From NCBI GenBank assembly GCA_004020365.1, contig SAQR01000022.1, forward strand, positions 24,488-88,487: 64,000 nt of DNA, read 5' to 3'. Positions within the stretch are counted from its first letter, which is position 1; each line of letters starts with the position of its first letter. The notes beneath the pieces are model-generated. The model was not told the origin of the DNA and did not search any database. It saw only the letters and a program-made list of their open reading frames with translations. The position numbers and the translations under genes are program-made. Source of the DNA: Mesorhizobium sp. (GTDB lineage Bacteria; Pseudomonadota; Alphaproteobacteria; Rhizobiales; Rhizobiaceae). Below are positions 55,091 to 64,000 of the stretch, piece by piece.

Positions 55091-55106
55091 TTAGCTATTT
55101 TGCTAA
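55091..55106. promoter_or_regulatory. Operator-like palindrome at the ArsR start
   Basis: TTAGC-TATTTT-GCTAA is a perfect 5-bp dyad immediately before the arsR ATG in the 50-bp divergent interval. Likely autoregulatory site. Confidence 0.5.
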
Positions 55107-55140
55107 GTTACTAAGTGATGTCAAGCCTTGGGAGCAGACC

Positions 55141-56082
55141 ATGCTGAACGGCACTAGCATCACCCGCGAACGGATCGCCGCAATGGAACCGCGCATCCGG
55201 CCCTTCGTGCGCCACACGCCGGTGCTACGCATCGACATGGCCGATTTCGGCCGTCCGCCTCTAAGCGTCGACTTAAAGCTCGAATGCCTGCAGCATTCCG
55301 GCTCGTTCAAGGCACGCGGCGCCTTCACCAACCTTCTCGAGCGGCCGGTTCCCAAGGCTGGCGTCGTCGCCGCATCGGGCGGCAATCATGGCGCCGCGGT
55401 CGCCTACGCCGCCATGCGGCTCGGCCACAAGGCGACCATCTTCGTTCCCGAAGTCAGCCCGCCGGCCAAGCTGGAACGCATCCGCGGCTACGGCGCCGAA
55501 CTGGTCGTCGGCGGCGCCCGCTATGCCGAGGCGCTGGCCGCCAGCGACGACTTTGCCGAAAAATCCGGCGCGCTGCAGATCCACGCTTTCAACCAGGAGG
55601 AAACGCTGGTCGGGCAAGGCACGCTCGGCCTTGAGATCGAGGCCGACCTGCCGGAGCTCGACACGCTGCTGGTCGCGGTCGGCGGCGGCGGCCTGATCGG
55701 CGGTATCGCCGCCTGGTTTGCCGGCCGCATCAGGATCATCGCCATCGAGCCCGAGGGCGCGCCGACGCTTCATCGCGCCTTCGAGGCCGGTCGGCCCGTC
55801 GATGCGCCGACTGAGGGCATCGCCGCCGATTCGCTGGCGCCGAAGCGCGTCGGCGAAATGATGTTTCCGATCGCTGAGGCCTTCGTCGAGCGTTCCATAC
55901 TGGTCAGCGACGACGAGATCATCGCCGCGCAGGCGGCGCTTTGGGACCGGGTGCGAATCATCTCCGAGCCGGGCGGCGCCACCGCCTTCGCGGCGCTCCT
56001 GTCCGGCCGCTACGCACCGGCTGCGGGCGAGCGTGTCGCCGTGCTGGTCTGTGGCGCAAACGCCAATCCAGCTAAATTCTGA
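55141..56082 (+). CDS. Threonine/serine dehydratase, PLP-dependent
   Basis: 313 residues. PLP Lys in QHSGSFKARGAF, phosphate loop VGGGGLIGGIAAW, substrate loop SGGNHGAAVAYAA. Fold II dehydratase of the catabolic, single-domain (no ACT) kind, forming 2-oxobutyrate or pyruvate. Divergent from the ArsR gene that probably controls it. Confidence 0.92.
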   Translation: MLNGTSITRERIAAMEPRIRPFVRHTPVLRIDMADFGRPPLSVDLKLECLQHSGSFKARGAFTNLLERPVPKAGVVAASGGNHGAAVAYAAMRLGHKATIFVPEVSPPAKLERIRGYGAELVVGGARYAEALAASDDFAEKSGALQIHAFNQEETLVGQGTLGLEIEADLPELDTLLVAVGGGGLIGGIAAWFAGRIRIIAIEPEGAPTLHRAFEAGRPVDAPTEGIAADSLAPKRVGEMMFPIAEAFVERSILVSDDEIIAAQAALWDRVRIISEPGGATAFAALLSGRYAPAAGERVAVLVCGANANPAKF

Positions 56083-56273
56083 CGATAACGGGGACACTCT
56101 TGTTCACGTTTTAGGGAACTGCCTCGCCTTCGCCGTGTTTCTTGGTATGTTTGGAACGACGTGCATCTAAGACTTTGAGTCCTTCGCATCCGATTTTCGG
56201 GGCGCATCCGATTTTCGGGCCGGTGCGATAGATTTGTGAGGTTCGGGTTATCCCGCCCGAACAGGAAGGGCCG

Positions 56274-58934
56274 ATGACGCAACGATCCACCTTAACCAGC
56301 GATCGCAGCCTGGCCGGGCGCCTTGCCGTGAGCCGGCTGGCGACGCGGGTCTCGATGACGGTCGAGCGTGGCTGGCCGTTGCTGCTGCCGCTCGTCATCG
56401 TCGCCAGCCTGTTCCTCAGCGTCTCCTGGCTTGGCCTCTTCCTTCTGCTGCCCGACATCGCGCGCATCGGTCTTGTGGCTGTGTTCGCCATCGCGGCCGT
56501 TGCCGCGCTCTATCCCCTGCGTTTCTTCCGGGTGCCGTCCAGCGCCGAGATCGACCGGCGCATCGAGGCGGCCAACCTCTTGCTACACAGTCCGGTGCTG
56601 GTGCAGACGGACCGGCCGAGCGGCAGGGAAAGCATCTTTTCGCAAGCGCTGTGGCGCGAGCACCAGAAACGCATGGCCGAAAAACTCGGCAACCTCGGTG
56701 GCGACCTGCCACGCACCCACGTGCCGGAGCGCGACCCGTGGGGGCTGCGCGCCGTTGCGGCGCTAGTGTTGGTCACCGCTTTCGCCTTCTCATTCGGGCC
56801 GTCGGGCGGCCGCATAGCAGACGGGTTCAGTGCCCACGCGGCGCGCGACGCGGTGCCGCCGCGCATCGACGCCTGGGTGACGCCGCCGGCCTACACCGGC
56901 AGGGCACCGATCTTCCTCACTTCCCCAGCCTCCGCCAACCCAGCCCTCGCCAGCAATGGCAATCAGGCGCCGTCCACCTTCACCGTTCCGGCAGGCAGCG
57001 ATGTGTCGCTGCGCGTCACCGGCGGTTCGGGCGAGGAAACGCTGAACTTTGCCGACGCCGACGGCAACGCCCGCACCATCGAGCCGGCCGGGCAGCCCGA
57101 TGCGGCCAAATCGGCTGCGGGCAGGCCGGCTGCGCCCAAGCCGGCTGCGGCAAGCCCCTCCACGGTGCGCCAGTTCACCGGAAAGCTGACCGCCAACGGC
57201 ACGCTGACGCTGAACTCGGGCGGCGACGAACTCGGGAGCTGGGCCTTCGCGGTGATCCCGGACAAGCCGCCACAGATCCGCTTCGTCGGCGAGCCGAAAC
57301 GCGCCGTCAACGGCTCCTTCGAGCTCAACTACCAGATCGACGACGACTATGGCGCGGCCTCCGCCAAGGCGGATTTCGTATTGGCCGATCCGCCGGCGCC
57401 GAATGCGCATCCGCTCTATGGCGCGCCCGAAATGCCGCTGACGCTGCCGCGCCGCGGCGCCAAGGGCAATGCCGCCAAGACCACGAAGGACCTGACCGAG
57501 CACGTCTGGGCCGGCGGCGCCATCAAGTTGAGGCTTGTCGCCACCGACGATGCCGGCCATACGGCAACCAGCGAAACCAAGACCCTGGTGATGCCGGAGC
57601 GGCCTTTCTCCAATCCGTTGGCCAGGGCCGTGATCGAGCAGCGCCGCCTGCTGGCACTCGACGCCAACGCCAAGAGCCGCGTGCTCGACCTGATGGATGC
57701 GATCACCCTCAGGCCCGAAGATACGTTCGACAATATGGCGCATTACCTCGCCATCATGAGCGCCCGCACCCGGTTGAAGATAGCCGACAACGACGACAAA
57801 TTGCGCGACGAGGTCGCCTATCTCTGGGAGATCGCGCTCGGCATCGAGGAAGGCAACCTTTCGGACGCCGAGCGGCGACTGCGCCAGGCGCAGCAGGCGT
57901 TGCAGGACGCGATCAAGAACGGCGCCAGCGACGAGGAGATCGACAAGGCGATGAAGGAACTGCGCGAGGCGATGAACCAGTTCCTGCAGGAATTCGCCCA
58001 ACGTGCGCAGCAGAATCCGAACGCGCCGCAAATGCAGCAGAACGGCCAGGAACTGCGCCAGAGTGATATCGAGCGGATGATGGACCAGATCGAGAATCTG
58101 GCGAAGTCCGGCGATCGCGACAGCGCGCAGCAATTGCTTTCGCAGCTGCAGGACATGATGAACAACCTGCAGGCCGGACGTCAGCAGCAGGGCGGCCAGC
58201 AGAACAGCGAAATGCGCCAGCAGATGGACAAGCTCGGCGAGATCATGCGGCGCCAGCAGGAGATGATGAACGAAACTTTCCGCATGGACCAGATGCAGCG
58301 CGGCCAGCAACAGCGCGGGCAGAACCGAGACGAGCAGCTCGGCGAGAACGGCGAGCAGGGCCAAATGGGTGAACAGGGCGAGCAGCCCGGCCCAGGTGAA
58401 GACCGCGATCCGCTCGGCCGGCCGAACCCGATGACGCCGGAGGAATTCGCCGACGCGCTGAAGCAGTTGCAGGAAGGCCAGGGCAAGCTGAAAGGCGACC
58501 TCGAGCAGTTGAGAAAAGGCCTCGAAGGCATGGGTCTCGAGCCCAATGAAGGGTTTGGCGAGGCCGGCAAATCCATGGGCAACGCCGAACAGGCACTTGG
58601 CGACAGCGATGGCGACCAGGCCGTGGGTCACCAGGGCCGCGCGCTGGAAGCGTTGCGCAAGGGCGCCAAGGACATGATGAAGCAATTGCAGGCCATGCAG
58701 GGCGACGAGGGCGAGGGCCAGCGCGGCGGCCGCCAGCAGAATGCCGACCGCGATCCGCTCGGCCGGCCACGCGCCACCGACGGTCCCGATTTCGGCGAGT
58801 CGGTGAAGGTGCCGGACGAGATCGATGTGCAGCGCGCCCGCCAGATCCTCGAAGCGATCCGCAAGCGGCTCGGCAATGCGCTCAGCCCCGACATCGAGCG
58901 CAGCTATCTGGAGCGGCTGCTGGAGCTGAAGTAA
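56274..58934 (+). CDS. TIGR02302 family protein (DUF4175)
   Basis: 886 residues. Two N-terminal membrane helices (LLLPLVIVASLFLSVSWLGL and ARIGLVAVFAIAAVAAL) and another near residue 165 are followed by a large periplasmic part and a long Gln/Met/Glu-rich helical region (QQGGQQNSEMRQQMDKLGEI) ending with KVPDEIDVQRARQILEAIRK. The family is conserved in rhizobia with unknown function. Preceding bases 56185-56219 carry a 17-bp tandem repeat (CGCATCCGATTTTCGGG twice). Confidence 0.93.
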   Translation: MTQRSTLTSDRSLAGRLAVSRLATRVSMTVERGWPLLLPLVIVASLFLSVSWLGLFLLLPDIARIGLVAVFAIAAVAALYPLRFFRVPSSAEIDRRIEAANLLLHSPVLVQTDRPSGRESIFSQALWREHQKRMAEKLGNLGGDLPRTHVPERDPWGLRAVAALVLVTAFAFSFGPSGGRIADGFSAHAARDAVPPRIDAWVTPPAYTGRAPIFLTSPASANPALASNGNQAPSTFTVPAGSDVSLRVTGGSGEETLNFADADGNARTIEPAGQPDAAKSAAGRPAAPKPAAASPSTVRQFTGKLTANGTLTLNSGGDELGSWAFAVIPDKPPQIRFVGEPKRAVNGSFELNYQIDDDYGAASAKADFVLADPPAPNAHPLYGAPEMPLTLPRRGAKGNAAKTTKDLTEHVWAGGAIKLRLVATDDAGHTATSETKTLVMPERPFSNPLARAVIEQRRLLALDANAKSRVLDLMDAITLRPEDTFDNMAHYLAIMSARTRLKIADNDDKLRDEVAYLWEIALGIEEGNLSDAERRLRQAQQALQDAIKNGASDEEIDKAMKELREAMNQFLQEFAQRAQQNPNAPQMQQNGQELRQSDIERMMDQIENLAKSGDRDSAQQLLSQLQDMMNNLQAGRQQQGGQQNSEMRQQMDKLGEIMRRQQEMMNETFRMDQMQRGQQQRGQNRDEQLGENGEQGQMGEQGEQPGPGEDRDPLGRPNPMTPEEFADALKQLQEGQGKLKGDLEQLRKGLEGMGLEPNEGFGEAGKSMGNAEQALGDSDGDQAVGHQGRALEALRKGAKDMMKQLQAMQGDEGEGQRGGRQQNADRDPLGRPRATDGPDFGESVKVPDEIDVQRARQILEAIRKRLGNALSPDIERSYLERLLELK

Positions 58935-59327
58935 TGCCATCCTTTATATCAGGATGGTCGCCGTGCGCGGGTCCAGGTGGCTGCCATCGCCGGACTGCAC
59001 ACTTTTGGGCGATATGCTCCAGTGTCAAACCCCAATCGCTCTGAACGACCGAATTCGACCCTTTTCTGGCGTTCCATCGGAGAGGTAGAAGGGGGAAACC
59101 ATGACCCAACGGCGACATTAGTCTGGACCGTCGGTAGGTCTCGTCAGTGGAAACCGGAGTTCGACGCGAACCTAACAGAGAGCTCGCCGGCTGTTTACGG
59201 CTGCTCTACGCGCTCAGTCCCGGGCAAGCCAGCCAGAGCCTATCCCTCCAGAAGCGATGCGGGATTGAGGGACGTCGCCTGGCCGGACGTGACGCGCAGG
59301 AGAGGTCATCTTTGCAAACCGCGACAA
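58935..59327. other. Intergenic region without a supported gene
   Basis: All frames here are short and Arg/Pro-rich. The interval separates two convergent genes. No clear terminator hairpin with T-run was found. Confidence 0.4.
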
Positions 59328-61073
59328 TCACTCCGGCACGCCGGAGATGCCCAGCGCCTCGACGTAACTCTCGGCGAACACCTTGTCCCGCCACGGGTTG
59401 ATCTGTCTCTGCAGGGTGAGCGTGTAGGTCGGGAATGCCTCCATCAGCCGCCGCGCCGCCGCCTGCGCCTCGTCCAGCCGGTTGAGTTTGACCAGCGCCA
59501 TGATCACCACCCGGTGCGAGGAGCCGTAGTTCGGCATTTCGTGCAGCGCGCGTTCTCCCCATGCCAGCGCTTCTTCGTAGCGCTCGAGCATCAGGTAGCT
59601 CATCCCGATGCCGGAGAGCGCGATGCCCTTCTCGGGGTCGACGGGGCTCAGCCGCATTGCCCTGTGAAAGTGCTCGATCGCGACGAGCGGGCGGCTGGAA
59701 TGTGCGTTCACCCAGCCGCTGCCCGTATGGCCCTGGGCCGAATTGGGGTTGAGCAGCAGGGATCGTTCGATCGTGCCCAGCGCCATCTCGTAGTCCTTCG
59801 CGCTGTAGGCGATCACCTGCGCGGCGAAGCGTAGGCTCGTGGGATCGTCGCGCGCTTCCGCCAGTACCTCGCGCGCCATGCGCGCAGCGACTCGGATATC
59901 GTCGGGCTCGTGCCAGCACTGGCTCACGGATAGGCTGCGGATGTACGCGCCGAGTGCCTTCGCCAAGTTGAAGCTAGGATCGATGCTGAGCGCCTCGTTG
60001 GTGAGGCGGCGCACGTCGGCAAAGCCTTCGCGCGTCATGCTGTAGAAGCGCGGCAGCGCGCGAAGGTAGAGGTCGTAGGCGCTGATGTAGTCGGTCGGCT
60101 TCATGCGCGCCTGCCTGATCTCCTCCAGCCGGATGGTCGGTTCGACAGCGCCGACGACGCTCTCGGTCACCTTGTCCTGCAGGTCGAAGATGTCGCTCAC
60201 GTCGCCCTCGAAGCGGTCGGCCCAGACGTGGTGTCCGCTGATCGCGTCCACCAACTGCCCACTGATGCGCACCCGCGATCCTGCTCTGCGGATGCTGCCT
60301 TCGAGCACGTAGCGGACGCCCAGCTCGCGCCCGACCTGGCGCAGATCCACCGCCCGGCCCTTGTAGGTGAAGGACGAGTTGCGGGCGATCACGAAGAAGG
60401 AGTTCACCCGGCTCAATCCCGTAATGATGTCCTCCACCAGCCCGTCGGCGAAGTATTCCTGGTCGGGATCGCCGCTCATGTTGGTGAAAGGCAGAACCGC
60501 GATCGAGGGTTTCTCGGGCAGTGGAGGCAGTGCAGCCACCGAGGCGCTGGCGTCGGTCTCGACGCGGTAGGCGCGCACAGGCCGCTCGATGTTCTTGAGG
60601 CGCAGGTTGCCGAGCGGCGTGAAGCCGCAGTCGAGCTTGCCCTGAAGGTGGTCGTAGGCGGTGCCCGAGACGACCACGGTGCCGGGATCGGCGATGCTTT
60701 CGAGGCGGGCGGCGATGTTGACCGCGTCGCCGTAGAGGTCGCCATCCTCCTCGCAGACCACGTCGCCGAGATTGACGCCGATGCGGAAGCGAATCCGCTC
60801 TTCCTCGGGCGTCTCCGCCTCGTGTTCTGCCAGGGCCTGCTGGATCGCCATCGCCGAGGTCACCGCGTTAACGACGCTCGCGAACTCGCACAGCATGCCG
60901 TCGCCGGTGAGCTTGACGATCCGACCCTGGTGCTCGGAGACCAACGGTTCGAGGAGGTCCTTGCGGTAGATCTTCAGCCGCTCGAGCGTGCCGCGCTCGT
61001 CGCGCTCCGTCAGGCGCGAATAGCCGACCACGTCGCAAGCCAGGATCGCTGCGAGGCGGCGCTGCGTGGTCAT
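59328..61073 (-). CDS. Adenylate/guanylate cyclase with TolB-like and TPR domains
   Basis: 581 residues from the ATG at 61073; in-frame ATGs at 61160 and 61151 with GGGAGAG nearby would extend it. Class III cyclase: metal Asp in LACDVVGYSRL, TGDGMLCEF, and intact GDAVNIAARLE with the catalytic Asn and Arg. Then a TolB-like segment (KPSIAVLPFTNMSGDPDQEY) and TPR repeats. This is the common rhizobial cyclase family. No effector is adjacent. Confidence 0.9.
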   Translation of the reverse strand: MTTQRRLAAILACDVVGYSRLTERDERGTLERLKIYRKDLLEPLVSEHQGRIVKLTGDGMLCEFASVVNAVTSAMAIQQALAEHEAETPEEERIRFRIGVNLGDVVCEEDGDLYGDAVNIAARLESIADPGTVVVSGTAYDHLQGKLDCGFTPLGNLRLKNIERPVRAYRVETDASASVAALPPLPEKPSIAVLPFTNMSGDPDQEYFADGLVEDIITGLSRVNSFFVIARNSSFTYKGRAVDLRQVGRELGVRYVLEGSIRRAGSRVRISGQLVDAISGHHVWADRFEGDVSDIFDLQDKVTESVVGAVEPTIRLEEIRQARMKPTDYISAYDLYLRALPRFYSMTREGFADVRRLTNEALSIDPSFNLAKALGAYIRSLSVSQCWHEPDDIRVAARMAREVLAEARDDPTSLRFAAQVIAYSAKDYEMALGTIERSLLLNPNSAQGHTGSGWVNAHSSRPLVAIEHFHRAMRLSPVDPEKGIALSGIGMSYLMLERYEEALAWGERALHEMPNYGSSHRVVIMALVKLNRLDEAQAAARRLMEAFPTYTLTLQRQINPWRDKVFAESYVEALGISGVPE

Positions 61074-61558
61074 TGCACCGCTCAGCCAAGCGCCTGCACG
61101 CGGGCCGCCCCGCGTCCACGTCCTGCCAACTTCCGGACGCCTTACGTGCATGGTATCCATCTCTCCCAGTCGCCGCCCGTCGCCGATACAGAACGGAGAA
61201 CGCAGCTTGACCTTGCCTTCACGAGACTTGGCTATCCCCGCTTGCGAGGCGTGGAGCTTTCCAGTCGCCGCGCTAACAGCCAACCGACGACACGCCCACG
61301 CAGCCTCTGGGGACGCTGACCACTCCCAGAAGGCCGGAGATATTTCCTGCTCTGTGTAACCGGTTGACGCCACCGTGGCGGTGCTTTGTCACCGCGATGT
61401 AACAGCGAGATGCCCTACGAACGCCGCATCGGGCATCACACCAGACGTTCGCGCTTAGAGGTGCTGAGGTCGGCAAGTGGCGCTACCTGCACATTCCATT
61501 AGTCGGCTCAGAGCGGCGGACTATCAAGTCGAACCGCGCCGCCGCTCTATCTTTTGTT
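61074..61558. other. Upstream region of the cyclase gene and a hairpin
   Basis: GAGCGGCGG (61511-61519) pairs with CCGCCGCTC (61539-61547), downstream of the LysR gene. GCCACCGTGGC at about 61371 is another short dyad. No gene other than a possible extension of the cyclase was found. Confidence 0.4.
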
Positions 61559-61605
61559 GAGCATCGGATTTTCCCAAAACCGATACCCACTTTAGTCCGA
61601 TGCTC
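61559..61605. repeat. Palindromic intergenic repeat (GAGCATCGGA type)
   Basis: GAGCATCGGATTTTCCC...AAAACCGATACCCACTTTAG...TCCGATGCTC; the 10-bp ends pair perfectly. It touches the LysR stop codon and may act as its terminator. Confidence 0.75.
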
Positions 61606-62462
61606 TAGCGGTTGGTAAACGCCTCGCGGATCGCCTCTTCCATGCTGGCGATGGCCTCGCCGGAAGCGTTCGGATTGCGCCGCAGCACCACGTTGGAAGA
61701 ATCGATGTCGCCGAACCCGTCGGCAGCGGTAAGTTCGCGGCAACCGGCCGGGATGTTGCTGCGTGAGATCGGCGCAATCGCCAGCCCGGAGGTGACAGCG
61801 AGCCGCAGGCCGCCATTGGTGTCGCTGGTAAAGGCGACCCGATAGGCGAAACCGCGCTGTTCCAGCGACTTGATCGCGAAATCCTTGCACCAGCCGGCGC
61901 GGTTGTAGAGCGCGATCGGCACCGGCCGTTCCTCATGCATATGATGCAGCTCCGACGTCACCCACACGGTAGGGTCATGCATCAGCACTTCACCGCCGGT
62001 GAGATCCTGCCATTCGAACACGACTGCCAGATCGAGCTCGCCAGCGGCGAGCGCCGCGATCTGCGCACCGGATTGCGCGTAGCGGACAGTGATATCGACC
62101 TGAGGATGGCGCTTGGCAAAGGCGCCGAGCGCGCGCGACAGGATCGCGTGGCCATATTCCTCCGGAATGCCGATTCGCACCGGTCCACCAAGCGGCGCCG
62201 CGACCATCGATGCCGCCGTCTCGTCCAGCAGCGACACGATCCGGCGGGCGTTAACGATGAGTTCGCCGCCGCGGCGCGTCAGCGCCACACCACGCGAGCC
62301 GCGCTCGAACAGGCTATCGCCGACCATATCTTCGAGCTTCTTCATCTGCATCGAAACCGCCGACTGGGTACGGCCGGCCTGCACCGCAGCCCTGGTGAAA
62401 TTGCCAGCGTCGGCGACCGCGACGAAAGTGCGCAGCAGATCGCTGTCGAGCGTGGGCTTCAT
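61605..62462 (-). CDS. LysR-family transcriptional regulator
   Basis: 285 residues from the ATG at 62462. N-terminal HTH: LLRTFVAVADAGNFTRAAVQ, GRTQSAVSMQMKKLEDMVGD, LFERGSRGVALTRRGGELI. C-terminal effector domain from about 90. The gene is divergent from the EamA gene (306-bp gap) and is its likely regulator. Confidence 0.92.
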   Translation of the reverse strand: MKPTLDSDLLRTFVAVADAGNFTRAAVQAGRTQSAVSMQMKKLEDMVGDSLFERGSRGVALTRRGGELIVNARRIVSLLDETAASMVAAPLGGPVRIGIPEEYGHAILSRALGAFAKRHPQVDITVRYAQSGAQIAALAAGELDLAVVFEWQDLTGGEVLMHDPTVWVTSELHHMHEERPVPIALYNRAGWCKDFAIKSLEQRGFAYRVAFTSDTNGGLRLAVTSGLAIAPISRSNIPAGCRELTAADGFGDIDSSNVVLRRNPNASGEAIASMEEAIREAFTNR

Positions 62463-62767
62463 TTGTCCGCCATAAGAAAATCTGATTGCTGGCATCATTC
62501 CAATTCGTTTGCAACATGTCAAACGGCGGATAATAATCGCTTCACCCATTGGATATGCGGCTGCGAAATCGGCTGCGGACCAACGAAGTCCTCACTCGTA
62601 CCCGCTGCCCGAAACGGTGGCGGGTTCTTTTTGATGCATATCGCCCAAAGCATGCCTCGGTCTTGAGTCGAGGGTGCGCGCAGCGGTTTGGGGACGACTA
62701 CATGCATGGACCAAAAATTACGCAGGCCCGGCTCTCGGGCCGCGCACGCAAGGAGCCGTCGAACGAC

Positions 62768-63718
62768 ATGCAGAACCGGATCGTCCTCGGCATGGCAAGC
62801 CTTTGCCTCGGCGTTCTGGTGTTCTCGCTCCAGGATCCGCTGATCAAGGCCGTGTCGGGCACCTATCCGGTGACCGAGGTGATGGCGATCCGCTCGATCG
62901 TCGCCCTGCCCATTCTTTTCGTGCTGGTTCATGCCGATGTCGGGCTCAGCGCCATCTTTTCGAAGCGGTTTCGCATGCTGACGATGCGCGCCTTGATCCT
63001 GTTCACCTCCTACACGCTCTACTACCTGGCGATCGCCGCCCTGCCGCTTGCCGACGCTGTGGCGCTCTATTTCATGGCACCGCTGTTCATCATGGCGCTT
63101 GCCGGCCCCTATCTCGGCGAACGGGTGGCGTGGCAGACGCTGGTCACCGTCATGGTCGGGATGCTGGGCGTGCTGGTAATGCTGCGACCCGGCGCCGGGC
63201 TGTTCGACTGGGCGGCGCTGCTGTCGCTGGCCTCGGCGGTGCTGTACGGTTTTTCGCAGTTGATGGCCCGCAAGATCGGCGACACCGAATCATCCACGGT
63301 CATGGCGTTCTATCAAAACGGCGTCTATCTCCTGGGCGCTGCAGCGGTCGCCGGGCTGTTCTGGCTGGCAGGAATAGCTCATGCCACGCATCCGAGCCTC
63401 GAATTCCTGGTCAGGCCATGGATCTGGCCGACGTCAATCGATTTTTTGACGATGGCCGCCTGCGGCGTCGTCGCTTCGGCCGGGATGATCCTGTTGTCGC
63501 AGGCCTACCGGCTGGCGCCCGCCAACGGCGTCGCCACCTTCGAATACACCGGCATCATCTGATCGCCGCTGTGGGGTTTCCTGTTCTTTGCCGAAGTGCC
63601 GCGATCGACCACGGTCGTCGGCGCCGCCCTCATCATCGGCGCCGGTCTGTTCGCGCTCCATGCCAGCCGGCGCCGGAGCAGCGCGCCGGCGATCGCGGCG
63701 ACCTGCGATCCGGCCTGA
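62768..63718 (+). pseudogene. EamA-family transporter interrupted by one in-frame TGA
   Basis: A 316-codon frame from the ATG at 62768 is broken once by TGA at 63560-63562. Before it are nine to ten membrane helices and the second EamA repeat end (NGVATFEYTGII). After it the frame continues SPLWGFLFFAEVPRSTTVVG to 63718. The lost residue is the Trp expected at EYTxxxW, so TGG became TGA. The truncated product of 264 residues would miss the last membrane helix and half of the previous one. Confidence 0.82.
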
Positions 63719-63737
63719 CCGCGGTTAGGCTCGGAGT

Positions 63738-64000
63738 TTAGGCAAAACAGGCGAGCGCCTGTTCGACACGCGCGCGGATTTCGGCCAGCGTGAACGGCTT
63801 CTGCACGACATCCACAATGACGCCGTTCAATTCCTCGGCGCGCTCGCGCTGGTCGGCATAGCCGGTCATCAGTAAAATCTTCATCGCCGGGAAAAGCGAT
63901 GCAGCCGCCTTGGCCATTTGGATGCCGTCCATTTCCGGCATCCGGATATCCGAGACGACGAGGTCGTAGCCGCCATGTGCAGCGCGGATCAGGGCAAGCC
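63738..64000 (-). CDS. Response regulator receiver domain, partial (5' end outside window)
   Basis: 87 visible residues at the C-terminal end. Phospho-acceptor Asp in VVSDIRMPEMDGIQMA, Thr in LLMTGYAD, Lys in VVQKPFTLAEI. Beginning lies beyond base 64000. The domain ends at the stop codon, so it is a stand-alone receiver or the last domain of a hybrid kinase. Confidence 0.9.
   Translation of the reverse strand, partial: LALIRAAHGGYDLVVSDIRMPEMDGIQMAKAAASLFPAMKILLMTGYADQRERAEELNGVIVDVVQKPFTLAEIRARVEQALACFA

Noticed and set aside
56185-56219. Tandem 17-bp repeat CGCATCCGATTTTCGGG as a regulator site
   Set aside because: There are only two copies with one base between; could be replication slippage. 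Mentioned with the DUF4175 gene only.
56790-58940. 716-codon minus-strand frame
   Set aside because: It runs opposite the DUF4175 gene. The Leu/His-rich repeats mirror its Gln/Met-rich coding repeats.

Overview
The window looks like a stretch of a Mesorhizobium-type chromosome (Alphaproteobacteria, Hyphomicrobiales). This is inferred from high-GC coding sequence, rhizobial gene neighbourhoods (etfBA plus 3-hydroxybutyryl-CoA dehydrogenase, argH-lptM-lysA, ugpBAEC, a DUF4175/TIGR02302 protein) and several palindromic intergenic repeats of a rhizobial style. I could run no search, so the genus is an inference.

Region 1 (about 1-15,200) is an accessory, integrated element. It ends in a tyrosine recombinase (14037-15194) that abuts the 3' end of a tRNA-Leu(CAA) gene (15202-15285, minus strand). 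It carries an AlpA/excisionase-like HTH gene, a primase-helicase operon (8266-11545) with iteron-like repeats upstream, a DUF6471 protein beside a near-perfect 32-bp palindrome, a ClpP-fold protein lacking the expected serine, two KTSC-domain proteins, several small zinc-binding proteins, and a small-gene operon (2211-3217) headed by a GTTC-N7-GTTC LexA-type box. Decay is visible: an ATP-dependent DNA ligase interrupted by one TGA, and a small gene shifted at a six-base homopolymer. The far end of the element is not in the window.

Region 2 (15,200-27,020) is core-like: DedA and DsbB family membrane proteins, an HNH nuclease, AlkA, GluQ, an EamA transporter, a YihY/BrkB protein, an SDR enzyme, a HIG1 protein, a PduO-type adenosyltransferase, a rhomboid protease, etfB-etfA and 3-hydroxybutyryl-CoA dehydrogenase.

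Region 3 (27,020-41,200) is accessory again. Its centrepiece is a complete plant-signal locus of the PipR/OryR kind. A LuxR solo carries the diagnostic W57M and Y61W substitutions. It is divergent from a proline-iminopeptidase-like hydrolase and a four-gene peptide-type ABC transporter; a remnant of a second hydrolase lies downstream. Next come a 1066-residue cyclase/ATPase/TPR protein with a degenerate cyclase active site, a small ORF with a very strong ribosome binding site, and an animal-type haem peroxidase.

Region 4 (41,200-64,000) holds sigF-nrsF with a self-type promoter, a ferric-iron ABC transporter (binding protein, permease, ATPase), ugpBAEC for glycerol-3-phosphate, tlpA, argH, lptM, lysA, an ArsR regulator divergent from a threonine/serine dehydratase, a DUF4175 protein, a second adenylate cyclase with TPRs, a LysR regulator divergent from an EamA gene broken by a TGA, and the 3' end of a response regulator.

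The most interesting items are the PipR-like locus, the SOS-box small-gene operon, the absence of a normal start codon at ugpA, the inactivated ClpP-like protein and the structured repeats of the integrated element.
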